From Struthidea cinerea (Eukaryota > Chordata > Aves > Passeriformes > Corcoracidae), in contig VZTI01000607.1 of NCBI GenBank assembly GCA_013397865.1, positions 310,001 through 374,000 of the forward strand: a stretch of 64,000 bases of DNA, given 5' to 3'. The translations under genes and the position numbers were made by a program. Of the stretch, positions 37,610-49,190 are shown piece after piece. Within the stretch, counting starts at the first letter, position 1; every line of letters starts with the position of its first letter. Under the pieces are notes generated by a model that was given only the letters and a program-made list of their open reading frames with translations, did no database searches and was not told the origin of the DNA.

Positions 37610-37705
37610 TTGGTGTGACTCTTGGGGATGGTCTTGTGCAGTGTCAGGAGTGACTTGATGATCCTTGTGGGTCCCTTCCAACTCAGCCTATTCTGTGATT
37701 CTGTA
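37610..37705 (+). mobile_element. CR1 LINE 3' terminal fragment
   Basis: The segment ends 'gatgatccttgtgggtcccttccaactc' then 'attctgtgattctgta', the standard CR1 tail. Only the last 100 bp survives. No coding part. Confidence 0.85.
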
Positions 37706-39149
37706 ATAGACAATCTGAGAAAGGTTCTGCTCCTAGTTACCAGGCCCCTCACTTGTGTTAGTTTTGGTCTTCAAAATAGTCATGACAAGAGGCAAAAGAC
37801 TGCTTCTGTCTTGTGTCATGAGAAAAACTCCGTATTTGAGATGCAGAATATTTTGTTTGCCCAACAGCATAATTCACATAACAGAAAATGTTGACCCGGT
37901 GAACCATCAGCAATCCCTCCTAGTCCTGCTTTGAAGCATGTCTAACTTGAAAGTTTGGAATGCTGGACACAAATTTCTGAAGACCTGAATGTGTAGAGAT
38001 ACTCTACAGCTCAGACAAACAACCTTAATTAATTGTAATCACATAGTGAAAGTCTTAGGTAACAGCTTCACCACTCCTTTCAAGTAATCTAAGAAAAGTA
38101 AAAGGCAAAAAAGAAATGTCAGAAATATTTTAGCTAACATTTTGCCATGTTATGTTACTGCATAACCTGGTGCCTTTCAACTTCAGAGATAATGTGTATT
38201 CTACAGGGTTTTTGAGGACCTTGAGAAGCTCCTTCTCCCTCACACACACCATGCAAAGCAGAGCTGTTCCTACTCTGCTTCAGACCCATTTTTTTTCCTA
38301 TAGTTTTTTGGTTAAGCTGAATACTCTGACTGCAGAGACCAACATGAGCAAATTTTTAATTCTTCTTTTCCTGATTTGAATTCCCACAACCTGAAGTTTG
38401 TAGTGGAAACATGAAAAGGCAAAAGCATACACTTCTTGTTCAAGAGGATTTTACATTAAGCAAGGAGTGAATCAGGGTTAATTAACCTTTGCATTGGACT
38501 GTTATTTGCAGTTCCTGGGGTGAAGCTGATATACCAGCACCATGGCTCCAACAAGGTGCTACTGGAGAGGGGGACAGCCTCCATCTCTTGGACCTGAATA
38601 AGCAGATCAGAACAACTGCAGCGTGTGGTCTGTGGTCTCCTCCCTGCTGACATGCACAAGGAAGATCGAGCTGTGCTCAAATGCTTTTTAAATAAGCTGT
38701 CATAACGTGGAGCGACTTCACGTGCACTGGAGGACAGGACTCTCAGGCATTCCAGGACTGGAGATTTAGTCTAAAAAATTCAGGATGCTACCAAACATGT
38801 ACTATTGTAAGATACTTTAAAAAGGGTAGCATTGTAAGATGCTTTTGTAAGGTAAGACAACTTACTCCTGAAATGCTTTTGGGAAACCACAGGCTTATGT
38901 CCAGCTCCAGCAATGGACTTTAGGTTGTAGTGGATTTCAGGCTTCCTGCTGGTCACCCACACACTGAATGTGTGCACCAAGTTGTTTTCGTGAATGGTGA
39001 CCATCATGACTGGACTGCCTTTACCAGAATTTGCACCAGACTAAGCCTTCTTCCTGCTCCTCTCAGCTTCAGCAAAGCCTCTGCTGGAGTGCTGCTTCCC
39101 ATTGTGTTGCCACGCTTCGAGGCAGGTGTGAATCAACCAGAAACTCAGA
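37706..39149. other. Unique non-coding sequence
   Basis: Nothing recognised. A possible exon-like piece at 38511-38600 was considered and rejected. Confidence 0.5.
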
Positions 39150-39390
39150 GAATGATGAGGTCTGGAGAACAGGTCAGGGAAGGAAGACTCAGGAAGTTGA
39201 AGTTACTGAACTGGAAGGAGGAAAACTTGAGACTAAAAATATGCCAGTAAATATCCAAGATAAAAAATACTTCTGTTGACCACAAGGGAATAACACCTTC
39301 TTTCTGTCTGTTGTGATCAGGACAAGAAGTAATGGACTTAAATTGCAGAAGAAAATTTTTGGTTGAAAAGAACAAAATGTTGCTGTCAGC
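39150..39390 (+). mobile_element. Old CR1 LINE fragment, plus strand
   Basis: The order of blocks follows CR1 3' regions: 'atgatgaggtctggagaacaggt', then 'aggaagttgaagttactgaactgg' in place of the leader of the FSLEK coding block, then 'ggacaagaagtaatggacttaaattgcagaag'. Divergence is higher than in the copies at 32-35 kb, and the tail is missing. Boundaries are approximate. Confidence 0.6.
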
Positions 39391-40081
39391 AAGGCAATGA
39401 AGGCTTGTAACAGATCAGTGGGTACAGCGACAGAATGTCCCTTCACGGAGGGAAATGTAAGGATATGCCAAATCAAAATCCATCAGGATGGCAAAGGTAG
39501 ATACCTCTTCCTGTGTTGAAGCTTTGCACTGGAGTGCATCCCATCTGGAAGGACTTTACAGCCTTCTGACTCTACACAGGAGGGCAGAGACCTCTGAGTG
39601 CACACAGGTTTTTGTGGGCTTTCCAACTGGCTCCTGTGGGAGCTGTGACGCTGGGCAGAGTGCTTCACTGGGCATTGCACAGGGCGCTTGTCCTGGTCAG
39701 ACTGGCCTTGATCCCTCTAGCTCTTCTCCCAAACCTATTTCTCAGTATTGTTCTGCAGAAACACATCCAGTATGGCATTTCCACTGGAAGCAGAGAGTCC
39801 GAGGGTCAAATGTCCAGTAGACAAGGCCAAGGAATTGCTCCTGCTCTCTGTCTGTAGCAGATGGACAAGTTCCCTCCTGACCAGCAGCACAGCTAGGGCA
39901 TGGGAGATGGGGCTGGCTTGCCATGCCATGACCCAGCCTCCCCTGTGAGAAGGATGAGGTCTGAACCTTGGTGTTCTCCAGCTGCAGACAAAACTAAACC
40001 TCAGGCTCCCCCTTGTTGGATGAACGCTCTAAATGCTGTCCTAGGTCACCAAACCGTTTTCACCCTCAGTGGCTTTGATGA
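39391..40081. other. Non-coding sequence, GC-moderate
   Basis: Contains overlapping short frames on both strands (one hydrophobic, 39612-39857) without recognisable domain or splice context. No repeat family recognised. Confidence 0.45.
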
Positions 40082-40143
40082 ATTCAGATGTATGACAGTG
40101 GTTATATGACATATGTTTCATAACCATTGTCATACATCTGAAT
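40082..40143. repeat. Hairpin with 24-bp stem and 14-nt loop
   Basis: The arm 40082-40105 is the reverse complement of 40120-40143 except at one position, which would be a G-U wobble in plus-strand RNA. The loop is 40106-40119. A further direct copy of the core CAGATGTATGACA (40085-40097) sits at 40150-40162, so the core occurs three times, in plus, minus and plus sense. Possible readings are a small inverted duplication, a remnant of a MITE-like element, or a hairpin RNA precursor. Confidence 0.9.
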
Positions 40144-40162
40144 GACATACAGATGTATGACA

Positions 40163-43100
40163 TTTCAGGCCACATACAAGCCCTGAAAATGCCTGATTTT
40201 CTTAGAATACTTTTCTGTTAAGTAAGCCTATGTCATTTCCCACCTATAGGTAAATAAACCTTCAAAAGGTTTCCCAGGTTTCCTTTCTATCCATAAATTG
40301 AGCACACTGTGGTGCAGGTTAGGGGTCTGGTCTTGGTGCCTGTGGTTTCTCTTCTCCCTCAGCAGTTTGAGTTCTGCACTGCCCAGCCTTGAGGATTTGT
40401 GGGCAAGCAGCTTAGATGTCTAAATAATGTATGGATCAGTGTATGGGGCCTTTCATGTAGAGTCTGTGTTGCAGGCAACAGTAGCACTCTAATGGAGGCA
40501 TTCAGGAATTCTGGGTTTGCTCATGTCTGCTGCTTTGCTTGTTGCCTTTATGTGAGTTTGTGGGTTTTTCCTTGGCAGGGAGCACTGTGTTAGAGATGAT
40601 GTATTAGCAATGATGCAACTTCTTCAATCATTTGAAAAAAATTCCTGAAATTCTTGCTCTTATCTAGTATAGCACACAGTACATTTCAGCAAAGAGCTCC
40701 TGGAAGAGGAGCTGGGAGCGTTTGTGGCGGGGTGATGGCCTGTTTCCAAGGGCAAGCATCCAAGGCGTTCTTCCTCCCCCCAAATGCATAGAGACATGGC
40801 AAAGGAACGCCTTAATTCTGGTCTCAGGTCAAGAGGCCTCTTGAATACATAGCTCGGTGTAACAAAATTCCTAGATTTTTGTCCCAAATCTGTATGCAAT
40901 AGTCATTTAATGCTAAAAACATGGTCATGAATATCAGGAAAATTTATCTGGGAAGAATGTTCCGTCCTCCCATGCATCCACATATTTCACTGTCTGTGTA
41001 TTTCCTGCACCCAACATTTTCTTTGGTCAAACTTAACTTCAGAAGTTAGTAACTATTAAAACTGCCCACCTTTCCCCCATCCCTTTTCATAAGGCAGTGA
41101 ATTCCTATGGCTAATTTTTTCCTTGCTTTTCACTCTGACGGTATGATTTATTCCAATATTTTTACATTTAAGTCGTGGGTCCAAATCACATCCATTACTG
41201 CTAAAATGAAGTGGTGAGAGTGCAGGGTAAAATTAACCAATGAGATGAGTAAACACATCTCAGTGGTGATGCCCACGATGCTTTTGCAGACAAAATATGA
41301 GTCAAGAGAATGATTGTGTATCTGAGCTTAAAGAGTGTTGATTAAAAAGACATGTTTGAAAACAGGTGATGCTTTCTACAAATATGGGATGTGATACTGG
41401 CAAAAGTGATATAGGACCATCTTTTCCAAGTCCAAGAAAAGTAGGGGTTACAAAAATAAGATTTTTAGAAGAATTAATGGTCTTTATGATTCTCTGTAGC
41501 TATGATTATTAAAGTAAATCAGGTCAATTAGAAATACTTCATTTGTATTTTTCACTGTTTGAAACTGAGAGACAGAAGAGAATGCAAGGACAGAAAAATA
41601 AAAAAGTTCTTTAGAAATCTAAATGTGAACACATGGGAGGTTTCTGCTGTCTTGAGGTCAGCTAGTAAAAATCAGTTTTACTATAAAGAAGAGCTGAGGG
41701 TGAGGGACATGTGCTTGTGAGTATATAATCTCATCTCCAACATCTTTTCATCTGCGAAATATGAAGCTGAAACAAACGACAACCTCCTGACATCTGATTC
41801 ATCATACCACACTTGCAGTGTTATCAATGAAGAAGGGGGGGTAAGAATGTTAATACATAACAGAAGACCAAGGTAGGTAGTGAAACCTATTTAGTGTACC
41901 CATCAGAAGCAAGCATAATAGCTGGCTTTGTTTTAAACCCACAGACTTAGAAAAATGAGTCATGGCAGTTTTAACAATGAATGTAAGGTGCCCTTTCATG
42001 GTAAGAAAAGTATATAAAATACTTTAAATACTTACATGCAGTAACACAGTTTATCATCTTGATTGGTAAATTTGGCCATATAACTTGAGCTTGCCTCTGG
42101 ATGTACAAAGGAAGTGTCAACAGCTGACACAAGAGTAATGGGAGCAACAAGAGGCAGAGCCCCGGGGTTACAGGAGAGAAATGCACTTCCCAATGAGCTG
42201 CAGGTTATTCCAGGAAGGTAAACTGACAATCAGCCCCTGCATTTCACAGTATATTTAAAACACAGAACTCCCACCACTACACTTTGCAGAAGCCCCTCAC
42301 TGGCTCTACGCTGATTTATGGGCCAGGGTTAACGATAGTATCTTCTCCAGTGATGGCTGAAACCAATGGATGTATTTCAGCAGATCCACTCTTCTCTGGT
42401 TCGGTTTTGCTGTCTGAACCAAAGGCTCCTGTATCTCAGGAGATTCTGCTGCCTTCCTAGTCATGTCTGCTTTAATTTATTCCTTGAAGAGAACAGTCTG
42501 CCACAGGACTAATTTGGGATTTTGGTGGCTCAGAGGTAACAAAGGGCGATCTGGTCAAATGTCTCCATCTGAGAGTCTTGGAGGCTGGAGGATTCACCAT
42601 TACCTATGTCTGGCTGGCTCAGGAGGTGTTCAGAGAAGTGTAGAAAGGCTATACTCCAAAGACCTGGTTAAAAATCCATAACTTGCATGCTCTCTCCTTT
42701 TCTTGCTTTGCATGTATGAGCTGTAGCATTATGCACTGATAGAAAACAGCGACTTCCATGGTCTTTTGTGGAGTAAATCCATATCACACACGTGTCCGGA
42801 ACACCAGTGGGTCATAGGCTGACGCACCTCTCTGGACCTACCAGCACATCTGGAAAGTACAAAGCTCTGTGTTTGTGACAGCTCTTTAAAACGTACATCT
42901 TATATTAGAAAATGTAAAACGTTATATATAAACACTATGACAGTTTATTATTTTAAAGAGCATTACATTACTAACCTAACCCAAAGACTTTTCACAGTAA
43001 AATGACAAAGCATTTTTCAGTATTTAATTGTACCCATTGTTCTGTCTTCTGAATTTTATTTTTTTTAATTAAAGGAACATTTTAATTCAAGCCCTTAAAA

Positions 43101-45134
43101 TGTATTTATTGTGATCGATAATCAATACAAGATGACATTTTCAACAAGGAAAAAACACTTCCCATCTGGTGGGAGGAGAAAAAAATACATTGTTAGACTA
43201 AAATATATCTTGTAGTCACACCCATAGACATGTATCCAGTAAAACAGGAGAAAACACTTCCTAATGGAAGTAAGAATTCTGGCTAGGAGTGACTTCAAGT
43301 GCACATACCTCCAGCAAACATCTTCTTGATTTATAGAATATAGACCACACTTATTAATATTGCCAAGTTCAATAAATTGTAAGGGATTACATGTCAATTT
43401 GTTAAATGTAACATATTTTAAATAGTGCTTAATGATATTTTTATTTATGCAAGGCTGAATGAAATGGAGATCTGGTTCTCCTTTTGGCTGCAGCAGTCAC
43501 AGCGAGAGTCAGAGGCATGCATACAAACCAACTGCAAAGAAACCACTGATGGGGTGCTTTCCTGCCTGAAGATGGGAATCTGTTCATGCTTATAAGAGTC
43601 AAATTAAAGCAATAGCACATTGAAGTTTAGCCACAAGCACAGCTGCACCATGAGTGTGTTTTCGGGTTCTTGTTTACAGTTCAGAAATGAACCAGTGATA
43701 TGCTGGAGGGCTTGTTGGAATCTGAGCTAGAGGTTCCTTGGGCTGAGCCAAACTGGGCAGCACTGGGCAGAAGAGAAAAATTAACAGGATTTTAAATTTT
43801 GTTTTCTTTTTTCTTTTTTTTTAATATATTTGGAGAGCTGTGGAAACACTGGGGTTGTGGAAGTACTGCTGCTTTTTAATATTTAGTATTCAGAAATTAA
43901 GGAGAAGTTGTTAAGAATTTAATTTTCACTTTTATTTGGTGTAAGAAAGATACTCTTTCCTTTGTTTTTTGGAATGATCATAACAAGAAAGCAGCCCTTA
44001 AAAACCCTCAGGGGTGCAGCAAGAGTAGCTTCAGGATAAATTGTTATTTCAAGTCTGGTTTTAGGATACATCAAAAACCAGAAGTAACATCAAATGTGTC
44101 TTGATTCTTTTCCATTGACATCTTTTTAATTGAATATATACAGGAATATCTGTGATCTTCTTCAGAACATGTTACGTTCTCCTGTATGTGACACATTTTG
44201 CATGGTCAAGGATGCTGCATACCTACTGCACAGCTGACGATTCCCAGACTTACTGGCTGTACCCTCAAAGAGACACAGTGTGACTCTATTGGGCTGGGTG
44301 ACTAGAAAATTCCAGAATTTCAGGGGCAGTGTGAATGGAAACCAAAGCAGATCAGGCCTGGGTTATGCGAAACATTTTGCAATAGCCACAACCAGGAAAT
44401 CATGCTTTATTTTCAAAACTGTTGTCCAACACTGCTGCAGACTACCTCTCAATGGCACTTACAAACAGGGCTGACAGTGGTGGATTTCTGCTAACAAGGA
44501 GATTAGAAATGGCTCCTTAGTTCAGTGATAAAACTGTGAAGCTGCAGTCACGTCCTGGTGCGATGAAACCATGTTTGCCATTCTTATTTGAACACAGCTG
44601 CAACTAGTATCCATAATTCAAATTAAGTGCTATTTAGGAGGGTGTTTGGAAACACGATTAGTGTTCCAGGATTGAGATTTATTGTTTCCAGATTGGTGGT
44701 GACTTTTCCTTTATAGTTTTAACAATTTAGGGTAATTGAGACAAAACATCAAGTGGAGAATTTAGTATTTTAAAATGTCTGAACAGAACAAGCAAGAAAA
44801 CTCAGATTTACGGCTAAGCCTGACTTTGCAAGTTCACCTATTTATTCACTTTGCAAGTTGGTTTTTTTTGCAGGGTAATGGTGAGCACCCACATTTTCCC
44901 CAGGGGACTCAACAGTACACCTTTCTGCAGAATGACTGACAAACCAGAACACAAGTTTGCCACAGTGAGCATCCAATCCAGACATGGTCTGTCCTGGTGC
45001 CACGCCTGCCTTTCACACATACTTCTTGTCCAACTGTGAGCGAGTCATGACGGGGAGGAATCACCTCACCTTCTTTTGCTCATCTAGAAGGTATCCATGT
45101 AGTCTTAACTGGCCACCAAAAAGAGGCAGGTAGT
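40163..45134. other. Unique non-coding sequence
   Basis: About 5 kb without recognisable gene or transposon. T/C-rich low-complexity DNA lies near 43797-43825. Confidence 0.5.
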
Positions 45135-45623
45135 TGTTGTAAAGGCTAGGTTTAGTTTAGCACGCTGCAGCCTTCCAGGAGAGTACAGCGGAGCTGCTTA
45201 GGGCAGGGCAGCCACTCTGCCCTCCCGCAGTCCTTTTCCAGACGGCCCCACAGTTTTGCTCTGGCTAGCTACCAGCTTTACAACACAGTGATGGCAAAGG
45301 AGGCGAGAAGGATCTCTCCATGAGGGTTTCGGAGGATCTTTAATGCTCACATCTTGACCCCCAAAGGCAGAGAGACCACATGGCCTGAGGGCAAGGGGGT
45401 TCTGTCAGGTCGCAGGGCCGGTACATGGGCGGAGTTGGGGTAAGGGGACCAATAGGGAGAACCCGAGGGAGTGGCCAGGACTGGGGGCAAGGGAAAGGTG
45501 GGGGAACAATATGGGATCAGAAAAGCAGCGGGTAAACGGAACCCCACGGGTAGTTCCTTGGAAACACTTGTGCCATCCTCAGGTATCTGTCTGAGACAGT
45601 CATGATCAATCACTCTTGCGACA
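45135..45623 (-). mobile_element. ERVK-like LTR, minus orientation
   Basis: On the minus strand it starts TGTCGCAAGAG (from 45623) and the other end, read on the plus strand, starts TGTTGTAAAGG (from 45135), so the ends are imperfect inverted repeats with TG...CA. The polyadenylation signal ATTAAA is the complement of 45339-45344. U3, lying at 45345-45623, has a CCAAT box at 45449-45453 and a GC-box-like GGGCGGAG near 45427. The length (489 bp) is almost identical to the LTR at 3652-4139, and the U3 shares a 'cccaaaggc...' block and a 'tgagggc..ggggg' block with it, so they are probably related families. Flanking hexamers do not match, so the insertion has either lost one end or is old. Confidence 0.68.
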
Positions 45624-47289
45624 CCTGTCAAATGAGCCAAATCTAACTTACACCAGATTTCACTCCTTGAAAAAGCTAAACAGCAAGTCTGTAAATCTTG
45701 ATTTTACCACATGCAGCAAGACCATCTGTCTATTGCACAGGTTCAATCAACTCTTCAACAAAAACAGAGTGCTCTGATCTTGAGTCCTACTGCATCTGTC
45801 TTGAAAGGTTATTGTAGCTTGAACCTCTGTGCGGGATAAATGAGTGGGAATGCAGATAGTTACAACGAAATTGCTTGCTGAAAATAAATTGTTTGTGTAA
45901 AAGGCATGGAAAATCAAGTGGCAGTTGTCAAATCTGTGTAGGTAATGAGAGGTCTTTGCTGAGGAGCTGGATAGAAGTCCTGTCCTACTTATGGCCACTG
46001 CATGGTGTATCGGCAATGGATTGAGCCACATTCTCACTGCACACACACACACACACACAGTGTGGATACCAGTAAGAAAAATGGGAGTGAGGCTCTAGGT
46101 ATAGATCTAGACAGTTCAAAAAGAGATGCTCTAAAATGGTCTCCCAGCAGTAAAGTCCTCTGTGCATTGACTGAGAGTAAAGTGTCCTGATGAGGCATAA
46201 GGCAGCAAATAGATGTGTAAGGAAGAAAAGCTCTTATATATTCCAAGGCAAACAATTAGCAGAGGTCCCTACTGCAGCCAGAAAGAAGAAATTAATCTTT
46301 CTCGTATCTGTGTTTGGTTATCTGGGCAAGATGGAAAAAGATGGAAATATTCAAGAAGGCAAGTTTGGATGAAAATGTATCTGCAAATCTACATCCCCTG
46401 GCTACACTGGAGATTAATTACAATTGCAAAATGTGTATTTTTGTGGTTTACTCTTTGCCTTCTTTGAAAATAATTCAGAAAGTAAATGTGCTGTAATTTC
46501 TAAAGAAGAAGACACAAACAAAAGATGTTTATTAAAATTTACTGTGTTGTTTTTTCCACAGTGACCTTGGGCTGTAACGGTCAATGACGTTGTATAAATA
46601 TTTGTTTGTCAGATTAACATCATCTGATTTGCAGCCCCTTCTGATAGGGGAGGACAGGGAGTCTCAGCAGGCTCTCCAGCACCATTTGCCCAGGGAACAA
46701 AGCCCTTTTTTCTGTCAGGGATTATTCATTAGCAGAGTTTGATGGCTGGCTGGTATTCACCAGTCCAAGATGTGAGAAGAAGACCTTATTGTGGAGCTGG
46801 AGTTCCTCGTGAGCATGTGTAGGAGCTTGGGCCAGGGTGAGGTGGCCAAGAGGGAGGCATAGGCTTTCATGTGTCTTAGTTTCCATGTGCACAGCTGTGA
46901 CCAGATTTGCCAAAATCTTTACCCATGAGTGTGCCAGAGAGAGCACTCGCAATGCAAGCCTGATGATACTGACCTGCCACTTCCATCTCTCACGGCCATT
47001 TGTGGCCATTTGAATATTTCCTGGTTTACTTTCCAGGGTTCGCTACCATCTTCCTAAGTAACAGTTCTGCCCAGTTCTGCTCTCTGCTGGTGTGATTGAA
47101 GCTTAGAAGTGAAGGGAAGAGGGCACAGCCTGGCACAGAGAGCCCTCTCTGTGAGTACCTGCATGCAGGAGTGCACACATCCACATCTTCAGCAATCATT
47201 CTCCACTTATCTGTGAAAATAGAAACCTTTGGCACAAGTGTTTATGAAAGCAAATAAAGAAGCTAAATTACACTTAAGCAAAGTGGCTT
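45624..47289. other. Unique non-coding sequence with a CA repeat
   Basis: Only the (CA)10 tract at 46040-46059 is recognised. Confidence 0.5.
46040..46059. repeat. (CA)10 microsatellite
   Basis: Ten uninterrupted CA units. Confidence 0.95.
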
Positions 47290-47420
47290 TAAGTGTGGTG
47301 ACAGAACTGGAAGGGACCTTACTGGGTTACTAAGTTGAGTCTCTTCGAGGTCACTGGCAACTGCTTGTTATAATTCCTTTCTCTGCTTATGAGTTTCAGT
47401 TTTGAAAGGCTACATTTATA
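47290..47420 (-). mobile_element. Possible ancient CR1-type 3' end
   Basis: The start 'acagaactggaagggacc' followed by 'gttgagtctcttcgagg' resembles the reverse complement of old sauropsid CR1/L3 ends ('...ggtcccttccagttct'). Similarity fades quickly, and the call rests on about 45 bp. Confidence 0.4.
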
Positions 47421-49130
47421 ATCCTCCTCTATGCCTGCTAGAAGTGCTTTGCAGAGCCTCTTTGCTCATACCACAAGCAACGGTCATGTTCTCTAGGATT
47501 TTCCAAGTGCTGCTAAGGAGTTATTTGAAAGACAGTTACTTTAAATATGTTTTCTTACTTGAACAGATTATATTTCCTCCTGTTCTTCATGTAAGATTCC
47601 CCACTGATTTTGGCTTCACTACTTCTGTAAAGATAACATAATTGAGTTATTTTAGGCCGGAAATAATCTTTCCTCTTTGAAGGAATTCCTTTCCACTGTA
47701 GAAGAGACTTGTTCCCCTTGTTGTACTGGCTAGCAGTCGTGCCAGCTGTAATTTCCCCTGGAAACAAAGCCACACAAAACCTTCTGCCTCTGCAAAGAAA
47801 CTTTCTTTACTTATTTGCTAGCGTGAGAGATGCTTTTGACTTGCAACCAGGAATTTAAATGATTGTTTAAAATGGCTGTGATGCAAGTAGTGAGGATGGC
47901 TCTCAGAAGGGTCCGAAGTATGAGGGGGTGCTCAAGTTCTTTTGTATGTGCTGCTTGGAAGGGGCTGCATTCTTTGTACCATCTCACTTATCCGTAAATC
48001 TAGGAACCTGGCTGCTTAAACAGTGCTGTTGCTGCAGACTGAATTTAGCTCTAATTTGTATGCAGATTTCACTAGTTAGCCTGGCTAAAATGGCATCTTG
48101 GTAAATATTTCAAGGACTAGTTCATAGTGGAAAGAAAGCTAAAGGCATATTTGATTTTATAAAGCTGCATCATTTTCCATCATTTAATGAGTATCTTCTT
48201 TATCTCACAACTTTTGTTGTTCATCGATTCGTGACATTATTTACTGGAAAGTAATCGCACCATTTACCAGAAAGAAAGTTTAATTTGCATTGTTTTCATC
48301 CATTTTATAAAATTGATGATGAACATCTTTAGCATTGTGCCTTTCATGAAGTCTTGCCAGATGAACAAGAAATGTATCTCATCAGACAGCTGTGAGGCAT
48401 CTGATGCAATTAAAGGGTGGTACTGTCATCACCATCACATCCAGTGATAAATGAGTCCATTTCACAAAGCCACAGAGCTGGTGCTGCTTGCATGACACCA
48501 ACAGCATATGAATGAACGAGGGAGGCTCATGTCCTGGCTTGGAGTTAATTTAGGAATCTGTTTACTATGTATCTGACAAGGGTGGTAGGGAAACATTCAA
48601 GGACATTGCAATAAAATACATAAATCTGAAATTTGTCCTGGAGACCTTGGATACAATCGCAGATAGGTAGATAGGTATTGCCCAATAAAAATTCTCAGCA
48701 TTTTGGGACATGTCCACCTTCTTGGATGAGCCCAACAACAGATCAAACTGTCCACCACCCTTCTCTGAAGCTAAGGGAAACAGAGATAGTAGGGGAAACA
48801 GCCAAATCAGCAACGTGCAGCTTTTATAATCATTTGACAAACTTCCAGGTTGTCCCCATTGCCTGGGGGACAATGGTGTTTGGGAGGATGAGAAGGTGGG
48901 GTTTATATTCCTTCTCTATTACAGATAAATTCACGTTAAGATGAGCTGCAATGTCCATGTAGCATGAGGTAAGCATGAGCCTCAGCTGATAAGTTGCTCT
49001 ACAAACTGAGCGTGAGCAGGAGAAGAAATGTCATTAATGCAAAGAGACTGATCCCAGCCCTGATGAAGTTAGTGAAAGGGTTTGGAATTTCCAGGCTGTG
49101 GATCCACCTACCTTGGGGCAGGCCATCGTT
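47421..49130. other. Unique non-coding sequence, candidate conserved element
   Basis: No transposon. 48060-48500 is AT-rich but of high complexity, with several ATTA, TTTGCAT and CATCGAT-type motifs, and may be conserved non-coding DNA. Confidence 0.5.
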
Positions 49131-49190
49131 AAATTTTGGCCTTGATGACCTTAGAGGTCTTTTTTGACCTAAGTAATTCTGTGATTCTGT
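49131..49190 (+). mobile_element. CR1 LINE 3' terminal fragment
   Basis: 'gccttgatgaccttagaggtc' followed by 'tttttgacctaagtaattctgtgattctgta' matches the CR1 3' tail with moderate divergence. Only about 60 bp remains. Confidence 0.8.

Noticed and set aside
38511..38600. Exon-like piece after TTTGCAG with an open frame of about 28 codons
   Set aside because: There is no strong polypyrimidine tract, the frame ends in a stop before any donor, and the peptide is not recognised.
39612..39857. Hydrophobic 81-codon frame that could look like a membrane protein
   Set aside because: The opposite strand is equally open, there is no family match, and no promoter or splice context is visible.
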